Assembly (NCBI GenBank): GCA_937959375.1
Contig: CALGLS010000144.1
Location: 1-39,931, forward strand
Length of the DNA: 39,931 nucleotides
Origin: an uncultured Saprospiraceae bacterium
Lineage (GTDB): Bacteria; Bacteroidota; Bacteroidia; Chitinophagales; Saprospiraceae
Reading direction: 5' to 3'
In this document: piece by piece, positions 34,264 through 39,931 of the stretch
Position numbering within the stretch: the stretch's first letter is position 1
How the letters are laid out: each line of letters begins with the position of its first letter
Notes under the pieces: generated by a model
Told to the model about the DNA's origin: nothing
Database searches by the model: none
What the model saw: the letters and a program-made list of their open reading frames with translations, nothing else
Position numbers and translations under genes: made by a program

Positions 34264-35070
34264 ATGAAAGATAAAAATGTAGCTGCTATACTCGCCCTAT
34301 TACTTGGATATTTTGGTGTACACCGATTTTATTTGGGTCAGATTGGTTTGGGCTTACTCTACTTTATTCCTGTAGTTGGTTTCGTCCTTTCTATTATTGA
34401 CTTTATTGCTTTTCTTTCAATGGATCAAGATGTATTTGATATCAAATACAACAAGCGATATATGGAAACCACTTATCGTAAACGGAATACAGACTTTGAC
34501 AGAAGAGAACGCAATCGTAGACAAGGTCAACCAGAACGAACAACTCAAGGTAGACCAAATCGTAGTGACCTTAAAAAAGAAAGAGAAGCAGCAGTAAAAA
34601 GACAAAGAGAAGTATATCAACAAAAAGCCGCTAAAAATTTGAACCCATACAAAAAGAGTGGGATAGAAAAGTTTAAAGACTATGACTTTGATGGTGCGAT
34701 TGAAGACTTTGAAAAAGCACTTACGATCAACGATAAAGATCCCTCAGTTCATTTTAACTTAGCTTGTGCTTATTCTTTGACTGAGCAAAAAGGAGAAGCA
34801 TTTTTCCATTTAGACAAAGCAGTAAAACATGGCTTCAAATTGTTTGATAAAATCAAAACGCATGATGCCCTCGCTTATCTTAGAATTCAAGATGAATACG
34901 AAGATTTTGAAAAAAATAACTTCCAACTGGATATAAAAGTAGAACAGGAAGAAACTCCAGCTTTATCAGGAGATCTCCTCGAACAACTTAAAAGACTAGG
35001 TGAATTAAGAGAAAGAGGCTTACTAACCGAAGAAGAATTTTCTAGTCAGAAAAAACGATTACTAAGATAA
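34264..35070 (+). CDS. TM2-domain protein with TPR and SHOCT motifs
   Basis: A membrane protein of 268 residues. From the N-terminus: a TM2 domain (KDKNVAAILALLLGYFGVHRFYLGQIGLGLLYF..., two helices, about residues 1-60); an Arg/Gln-rich linker (about 70-125); two TPR-like helix pairs (about 135-205, SGIEKFKDYDFDGAIEDFEKAL and PSVHFNLACAYSL); and a C-terminal SHOCT-like motif (LLEQLKRLGELRERGLLTEEEF). An in-frame ATG at 34162 would add 34 residues of polar sequence not seen in TM2 proteins, so I prefer 34264. The C-terminal two thirds closely match the next gene. Function unknown; SHOCT motifs often mediate oligomerisation. Confidence 0.8.
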   Translation: MKDKNVAAILALLLGYFGVHRFYLGQIGLGLLYFIPVVGFVLSIIDFIAFLSMDQDVFDIKYNKRYMETTYRKRNTDFDRRERNRRQGQPERTTQGRPNRSDLKKEREAAVKRQREVYQQKAAKNLNPYKKSGIEKFKDYDFDGAIEDFEKALTINDKDPSVHFNLACAYSLTEQKGEAFFHLDKAVKHGFKLFDKIKTHDALAYLRIQDEYEDFEKNNFQLDIKVEQEETPALSGDLLEQLKRLGELRERGLLTEEEFSSQKKRLLR

Positions 35071-35103
35071 ACTGCTATTTCCATATAAAAAACTAAGAAA
35101 AGG

Positions 35104-35138
35104 GCTCCACTACAAACTTGCTTGTAGTGGAGCTTTTT
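35104..35138 (+). terminator. Intrinsic terminator between the TPR/SHOCT paralogues
   Basis: Stem GCTCCACTACAA/TTGTAGTGGAGC with a 6-nt loop and five Ts after it, about 34 bp past the stop at 35070. It separates the two paralogues into different transcripts. Confidence 0.85.
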
Positions 35139-35217
35139 ACTTAAAATAACTTCTTAATATATTAATAGTTTTAAATGTCAAATGACTTAACTATCTTGCC
35201 AGCAAAAGATTTATAAA

Positions 35218-35925
35218 ATGAAAAAATTCGATCCTTCAATAATATTCTGGATTTTTGGAGCCATAGTATTTGCTAATATAACTAACCTTCCGTTAATACT
35301 TGTTGGTATTATGGCTATGATGTTTTATAGAGGAACAAGTGCCCAAAGACAACGACAAGGAAAACAGCAACAAAGAGGTGAGCGAACCGATCGCAGATAT
35401 CAAGAGCGACGTGATCGAAGCGGACGAAGACAACAAGCTCCTCCAACACCTGCACCACGCAAACAAAGAAAACCTCGCGCTTCTAGCAAGGCGAACCCGT
35501 ACAAAAACAGTGGTGTCAAGAAATTCAAAGATTACGACTACGAAGGTGCCATCGCTGATTTCGAAAAAGCGCTACAAATCAATGAAGACGATATTTCAGT
35601 ACATTTCAATTTAGCATGTGCTTATTCACTGATGGAAGACAAAAACAAATCGATGTATCACTTGGATAACGCAGTAGCTTTGGGTTTTAAAGATTTTGAA
35701 AAAATAAAAACCCACGATGCTTTGGCCTATTTGAGAATTCAAGATGAATTTGAAGCTTTTCAAGAAAATAACTATCGATTGAGTGGCAACCAAGCTAAGA
35801 AAATGGAAAATCCCGGCCAAAACACTGAGTTATTAGAGCAATTGCAAAAGCTAGCTGAACTTAGACAAAAAGGCTTATTGACCGAAGAAGAATTCGTATT
35901 ACAGAAGAGGAAACTACTAGGATAA
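35218..35925 (+). CDS. TPR/SHOCT protein, paralogue of the upstream gene
   Basis: A 235-residue protein. A short N-terminal hydrophobic segment (about residues 5-40, IIFWIFGAIVFANITNLPLILVGIMAMMF) replaces the TM2 domain of the upstream paralogue. An Arg/Gln-rich linker (about 42-95) follows, then TPR-like helices (about 98-170) and a SHOCT-like end (LLEQLQKLAELRQKGLLTEEEF). The TPR and SHOCT parts share long identical stretches with the upstream protein (VHFNLACAYSL, KIKTHDALAYLRIQDE), pointing to tandem duplication followed by exchange of the membrane anchor. No known function. Confidence 0.8.
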   Translation: MKKFDPSIIFWIFGAIVFANITNLPLILVGIMAMMFYRGTSAQRQRQGKQQQRGERTDRRYQERRDRSGRRQQAPPTPAPRKQRKPRASSKANPYKNSGVKKFKDYDYEGAIADFEKALQINEDDISVHFNLACAYSLMEDKNKSMYHLDNAVALGFKDFEKIKTHDALAYLRIQDEFEAFQENNYRLSGNQAKKMENPGQNTELLEQLQKLAELRQKGLLTEEEFVLQKRKLLG

Positions 35926-36082
35926 TTTTTGGTATAGCGATTGCCTTTTATTAAGCTAATTACTAGTCTATACCTAATTGTCTGCTGCAAGTAAAATCAA
36001 GTATTTATAACAGTTATTTTATCAACAATAGAAACGATTTTTCTCATAAAAGCGTTATAAATAAAAGCAAACATAAATATAC

Positions 36083-36769
36083 ATGCAGCTACAGCAAACA
36101 GAAAATGTCATGATAGCAGAAAACCTTTTATCACAAAGTATTATTCCTCTCAAAACTTCTGATACCGGCGAAGATGCTTTGAGTATTATGAATGACTACT
36201 ACGTCAAACACCTTCCTATTGTCAACAATAGACAATTATTGGGTTTGATTGGTGAAGAAGATATTCTTGATCATGATGTACTAGAAGCTGTTGGGTCTTA
36301 TGACCTATCGCTCAATCGACCTTATGCACAAGCAGGCGATCACGTATACAAAGTACTACATCTAGTAAGTGAATATAAATTGACTGTTATTCCTGTGGTT
36401 GACAAAGAGGACAATTACCTTGGCGTAATTTCACAAGATGACTTATTGCGGTTTTTTGCAAGTATTGGTTCCTTTACAGAACCAGGTAGTATCATTGTTT
36501 TGGAAATGAGCAAAATAGACTACACCCTAGCACAAATCGCTCAAATTGTTGAGTCTGAAAAAGCAGTAGTACTCAGTAGTTTTATCACCTCTGCCCTCGA
36601 TTCTACTCGCATTGATGTAACCATCAAAATCAACAAACCAGAAATCAACAGTATTATCGCTACTTTCGAGCGCTTTGACTATAAAGTAAAGGCATCCTTC
36701 CAAGAGTCAACTTACTTCGATTCACTTAAGGACCGATATAACTTGTTGATGACCTACTTGAACGTCTAA
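36083..36769 (+). CDS. CBS-domain protein
   Basis: A 228-residue cytoplasmic protein. Two CBS motifs form a Bateman module (about residues 15-135): ALSIMNDYYVKHLPIVNNRQLLGLIGEEDI and VLHLVSEYKLTVIPVVDKEDNYLGVISQDDL. The C-terminal third (about 138-225) resembles an ACT-like regulatory fold (GSIIVLEMSKIDYTLAQIAQIVESE...). Such modules bind adenosyl nucleotides. I recall genes of this type near nadK in other Bacteroidota; here an outer-membrane protein gene intervenes. ATGs at 36083 and 36110 are both possible starts. Confidence 0.85.
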   Translation: MQLQQTENVMIAENLLSQSIIPLKTSDTGEDALSIMNDYYVKHLPIVNNRQLLGLIGEEDILDHDVLEAVGSYDLSLNRPYAQAGDHVYKVLHLVSEYKLTVIPVVDKEDNYLGVISQDDLLRFFASIGSFTEPGSIIVLEMSKIDYTLAQIAQIVESEKAVVLSSFITSALDSTRIDVTIKINKPEINSIIATFERFDYKVKASFQESTYFDSLKDRYNLLMTYLNV

Positions 36770-36963
36770 GTGAACAACTTACGTTAAAACTTATCTGATC
36801 CTTATGTCTTATATGGTTCAAAAAAGTATTCTAGGTCAAAGTAAAAGGTATCATTGCCACAGAGATTGACTTTTCAAACACAATTCAATCATTTATCTCA
36901 ATACGAATTAAGTATTTACTTAATCAATGTATTAACTTCGGCTTTTTCACTTAATTAAGTCGA

Positions 36964-38370
36964 ATGCCAATAAGATATTTCCACTTCTTGATGCTATTCA
37001 TTTTTCTGCCTACCCTAGCTGTGGCGCAGATGGATAGTGTATTGGTACAAAGTATAGAGATAGCAGGAAATAAAAAAACGAAAGATCGCATTATCCTCCG
37101 CGAACTAGATTTCAAAATAGGAGATAAAATAGCCATGACCGAATTGACAGAGCGGATTGAGGCGAACAAAAGAAACATCCTAAACACGGCACTTTTTAGC
37201 ATTGCAGATTTTAATATTAAAGCTTGGGATCAAGCTAATAATGGGATTTCATTTACTATTGATGTTCAGGAAAACTGGTACGTCTACCCCATCGTTGTAA
37301 TGGAATTAGCAGATAGAAATTTCAATGTTTGGTGGCAAGAACAAAAAAGAGATTTCAATCGAATCAATTTTGGAATGGATGCTTACCACATTAATCTGAC
37401 CGGACGAAAAGATCGTCTGAAGCTAGGTTTACTTTTTGGTTACAAACAAAAATATGAACTCGCCTACGAAATTCCATACATCAACAAAGAACAAACAATC
37501 GGATTTAAAGCCTCAACTTTTTATTCTCGTCGCAAAGAAATAGCCTACCAAACAATCGAAAACAAATTGGCTTTTGATCGAAATGATGATGAATTCCAAT
37601 TATATCGTTTTCGTGCAGGTACTACTTTCATTTACCGAAAGGGAATAAAATTTTATCATCGCGCAAAGTTAGAATATCAACAAAATAGTATTTCCGAGAA
37701 GGTAGCCTTTGAACTCAATCCTGATTATTTTCTCAATAATAAGAAAAGACAACAATTGTTTTTTCTACGTTACGAATTCACAATAGACGAAAGAGATGTA
37801 CGACCTTATCCACTAAGTGGTCGTCGCTTTTTAGGGATCATGGAAAAAGAAGGTTTGGGGATTTTTAAGGATAGAAATGGACTAGCGTTTTCATTACAAC
37901 TGGAACAATATTTTAAGTTGAATAAGAAATTTAGTTTTGGAGCTAAAGTAAAAGGAAAGACCCAAGTACTCCGAAAAAAACAAGCTTACACCAATTATTA
38001 TGCACTTGGCTACATATCCGATTATCTACGCGGTTATGAGTTATATGTAGTAGATGGATTAGATTACGGTTATTTGCAAACAACTCTGCGCTATGAGTTG
38101 TTTAACTTTGAATGGAACTGGGGAAAGGCAATGCCCATCAAGCAATTTAAAAAAATGCCCGCCAAGATATATCTCATATTTTACAACGATACGGGCTATG
38201 TACACGACAATCAATACGCTGCGACCAATCCACTTGGAAACGAATGGATGTATGGAAGTGGTATCGGCTTAGATTTTGTTGTATATTACGACAAGATTTT
38301 ACAGTTTCAGTTTAGTCGAAATCACCTAAACGAGTACGGTTTATTCATCCACAATCAGATATTTTTCTAA
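36964..38370 (+). CDS. BamA/TamA-like outer-membrane beta-barrel protein
   Basis: A 468-residue protein with a signal peptide (about 1-21, ending AVAQ), one POTRA-like domain (about 25-105, VQSIEIAGNKKTKDRIILRELDFKIGDKI) and a C-terminal beta-barrel ending in Phe, as expected of outer-membrane proteins folded by BamA. One POTRA and a short barrel make it smaller than BamA, similar to the surface-antigen/ShlB-like proteins of Bacteroidota. The stop codon overlaps the nadK start by one base, so the two genes are co-translated. Cargo or role unknown. Confidence 0.85.
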   Translation: MPIRYFHFLMLFIFLPTLAVAQMDSVLVQSIEIAGNKKTKDRIILRELDFKIGDKIAMTELTERIEANKRNILNTALFSIADFNIKAWDQANNGISFTIDVQENWYVYPIVVMELADRNFNVWWQEQKRDFNRINFGMDAYHINLTGRKDRLKLGLLFGYKQKYELAYEIPYINKEQTIGFKASTFYSRRKEIAYQTIENKLAFDRNDDEFQLYRFRAGTTFIYRKGIKFYHRAKLEYQQNSISEKVAFELNPDYFLNNKKRQQLFFLRYEFTIDERDVRPYPLSGRRFLGIMEKEGLGIFKDRNGLAFSLQLEQYFKLNKKFSFGAKVKGKTQVLRKKQAYTNYYALGYISDYLRGYELYVVDGLDYGYLQTTLRYELFNFEWNWGKAMPIKQFKKMPAKIYLIFYNDTGYVHDNQYAATNPLGNEWMYGSGIGLDFVVYYDKILQFQFSRNHLNEYGLFIHNQIFF

Positions 38371-39251
38371 TGCAGGTAGTAGTTTATAGTAAGCAGGCAA
38401 AGGACGCAGATCTTCCAGTTATCCAAAGGCTTTTTGATGCCTTGCACGATAACGAATTTACTACCTATGTATTCACTCCTTTTATTGAACAATTGAAAGA
38501 CAAAATTACCTTCAAAAATCCAGTTGGGAAATTTGAAGGTTATCTAGATTTCAAAACTAGAAAGATCGACTATATGATCACTCTAGGAGGAGATGGAACC
38601 ATTCTTAGTGCCACAACTTTGATTCGGGATAGTGGGGTTCCCATTCTGGGTATTAATTTAGGAAGATTAGGTTTTTTAGCTAACGTAGAAAAAGGAGTGA
38701 TAGAATCAGCAATCCGCCAAGTTAAACGAGGTATGTTTTCTTACGAAGAAAGAAGAATGCTTTATCTAGAATCTAACGTTCCTCTTTTTGGCGAATGCAA
38801 ATTTGCACTCAACGATTTTACCATTCTGAAGCGTGATACCTCTTCGATGATTACGATTCACACTTACATAAATGGTGCTTATCTTAATTCTTACTGGGCA
38901 GATGGAATCATTGTAGCAACACCAACAGGCTCTACGGGATATTCCCTGAGTTGTGGTGGTCCCATCGTCTTTCCAAACTCCGGTAATTTCATTATCACAC
39001 CCGTTGCACCGCACAATCTAAATATTCGTCCCATCGTCATCTCCGACGATTCCGTTATTTCTTTTGAGGTAGTCGGTCGAGCCGAAAACTTTTTATGTAC
39101 ACTCGATTCACGTTTTGAGACCATCACTTCGCTGCATCAATTGGCAGTTAGAAAATGTGATTTCCCGATCCGCTTGATGCGCTTAAACGATCAAAGTTTT
39201 ATGAATACGATTCGAGAGAAATTGACTTGGGGGATTGATACTCGGAATTAG
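38370..39251 (+). CDS. nadK: NAD kinase
   Basis: Phosphorylates NAD to NADP; 293 residues, normal for the bacterial enzyme. Motifs: LGGDGTILSATTL (about residues 72-84) with the catalytic Asp; GINLGRLGFLA (about 95-105); and PTGSTGYSLSCGGPIV (about 189-204). The C-terminal SRFETI segment is also typical. Its ATG overlaps the stop of the outer-membrane protein gene (TAATG), so translational coupling is likely. Confidence 0.97.
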   Translation: MQVVVYSKQAKDADLPVIQRLFDALHDNEFTTYVFTPFIEQLKDKITFKNPVGKFEGYLDFKTRKIDYMITLGGDGTILSATTLIRDSGVPILGINLGRLGFLANVEKGVIESAIRQVKRGMFSYEERRMLYLESNVPLFGECKFALNDFTILKRDTSSMITIHTYINGAYLNSYWADGIIVATPTGSTGYSLSCGGPIVFPNSGNFIITPVAPHNLNIRPIVISDDSVISFEVVGRAENFLCTLDSRFETITSLHQLAVRKCDFPIRLMRLNDQSFMNTIREKLTWGIDTRN

Positions 39252-39483
39252 AGCATCTGTTTTAAATAACTCCATAATTTAGGTCTAGTATTACTATACT
39301 GAAATAATAATTCAATAATTAAAACGAAAAGCGCCCCCACACAATAAATACCTGTTAACATCTCGTTAAAATAAAGCAGTCTAAGAACAAGCCTAAGCCG
39401 CAAACGTTAATACTGCATCACCTTCCTCAAGGTACTATTCTACTTCAAGCTCACTAGTAATTTTAAAAAAATCAGGAAACTGA

Positions 39484-39502
39484 CAAAGGATATATTCCTT
39501 TG
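39484..39502. promoter_or_regulatory. Inverted repeat CAAAGGA-TATAT-TCCTTTG
   Basis: Perfect 7-bp arms around an AT centre, 82 bp before the htrA start. Candidate operator; ligand unknown. Confidence 0.35.
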
Positions 39503-39524
39503 CCTTGATTCCTTGTTATCTGAA

Positions 39525-39551
39525 TTGTAAATTGTCTTTATACATTTACAA
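39525..39551. promoter_or_regulatory. Inverted repeat TTGTAAAT-N11-ATTTACAA
   Basis: Perfect 8-bp arms with an 11-bp spacer, ending 33 bp before the htrA start, overlapping the likely promoter. Could be a regulator-binding site for stress control of the protease. Confidence 0.4.
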
Positions 39552-39584
39552 ACGAATTATCTAACAAAACTAAAATTTAGGACC

Positions 39585-39931
39585 ATGAAAAAATTAATTG
39601 GATTTATAACAGCCGGAGCGATGGGAGGGCTAATTGCACTAGCAGGTGTATTTTACATGATGCCTCAAACGCAGCCAGCAGCTCCTCAAACGACTTTCGC
39701 TCAAAACGTCAACAACAGGGTAAACATCAAGAAAGGAACGGTGGCTGCTCCCCTTGACTTTAAAGCTGCCGCTAAAAAAGCGATGCCTGTAGTCGTGCAT
39801 ATTTCAGCCACAGAAAGTTCTGCTGCTGCAAAAAAAAGAAGACAGGGTCGAAATAATGATCCTTTCGGTCAATTCTTTGGTGGTGACTCTTTTGGTCCAA
39901 GAGGCGGATCTGGCTCTGGAGTTATTTTTTC
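39585..39931 (+). CDS. DegP/HtrA-type serine protease (5' part, cut by window end)
   Basis: The first 115 codons of an open frame that runs off the window. The product starts with a short N-terminal membrane anchor or signal (MKKLIGFITAGAMGGLIALAGVFY), followed by a Pro/Gln-rich stretch, then AAAKKAMPVVVHISATE and a Gly/Arg-rich loop (FGQFFGGDSFG) leading into GSGSGVIFS. This is the start of the trypsin-like domain of HtrA proteases, just before the catalytic His. Known members degrade or refold misfolded envelope proteins. The catalytic triad and PDZ domains lie beyond the window. Two inverted repeats precede the gene. Confidence 0.9.
   Translation, partial: MKKLIGFITAGAMGGLIALAGVFYMMPQTQPAAPQTTFAQNVNNRVNIKKGTVAAPLDFKAAAKKAMPVVVHISATESSAAAKKRRQGRNNDPFGQFFGGDSFGPRGGSGSGVIF

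Larger units (their letters stand above)
39252..39584. other. Non-coding gap upstream of htrA
   Basis: About 330 bp without a credible gene. Near its right end are two perfect inverted repeats (39484-39502 and 39525-39551) that could control the protease gene. No RNA gene is recognised. Confidence 0.6.

Overview
The window is chromosomal DNA of an AT-rich member of the Bacteroidota, most likely from the Saprospiraceae/Lewinella side of the phylum (inferred). Reasons: a T9SS-type C-terminal sorting domain on a secreted amidase, an OmpA/PD40 outer-membrane protein, a DUF4175 coiled-coil protein, Bacteroidota-style -7 promoter elements (TAnnTTTG), mostly no Shine-Dalgarno sequences, and a YbeY with the Asp variant of its third metal ligand. 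I see no rRNA, tRNA, CRISPR array, insertion sequence or prophage.

Layout. 0-9.5 kb: housekeeping and envelope genes (MscS channel, adenine deaminase, OmpA/PD40 protein, PAP2-like membrane protein, DapD of lysine/diaminopimelate synthesis, an M1 aminopeptidase lipoprotein). 9.6-10.7 kb: a very AT-rich Fic (AMPylase) gene on the minus strand with a perfect 20-bp-arm palindrome beside its promoter. 11.2-15.5 kb: DUF4175 protein, an RsbW-like ATPase and YbeY. 15.75-20.5 kb: thrA-thrB-thrC operon. 20.65-25.1 kb: a second M1 metallopeptidase, then an alpha/beta hydrolase and heme A synthase on the minus strand. 25.1-25.9 kb: a 785-bp AT-rich non-coding region. 25.9-29 kb: a tight operon (SRAP protein, D-aminoacyl-tRNA deacylase, MazG-like pyrophosphohydrolase, secreted PGRP-type amidase). 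29.1-31.2 kb: PrsW-like protease and a tRNA-queuosine mannosyltransferase-like protein on the minus strand. 31.4-39.9 kb: DppC-like permease, GAF/SpoIIE phosphatase, two TPR/SHOCT paralogues, CBS protein, BamA-like outer-membrane protein, NAD kinase, and the 5' part of a DegP/HtrA protease cut by the window end.

The most interesting signal is not a gene. The non-coding gap at 25.1-25.9 kb looks like the chromosomal replication origin (oriC). It holds three consensus DnaA boxes, several one-mismatch boxes and a 32-bp pure A/T tract. A related 9-mer, TTACCAACA, occurs six times between 23.85 and 25.95 kb, four times in tandem with a DnaA-type box at a 10- or 12-bp pitch. About 5 kb to the left are two near-perfect ParB-binding parS sites, one inside thrC (with an extra half-site) and one in the thrC/M1-peptidase gap within a 34-bp imperfect palindrome. 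Together they suggest an origin/centromere region located away from dnaA. A few hand-counted codon samples did not show a clear GC-skew switch, so the case rests on motifs.

Other points: an SRAP protein beside the putative origin that lacks two of its usual active-site residues (Glu to Gln, His to Gly); a small family of 7-bp-period palindromic repeats at 25.1, 31.3 and 32.7 kb; and inverted repeats upstream of thrA and htrA.
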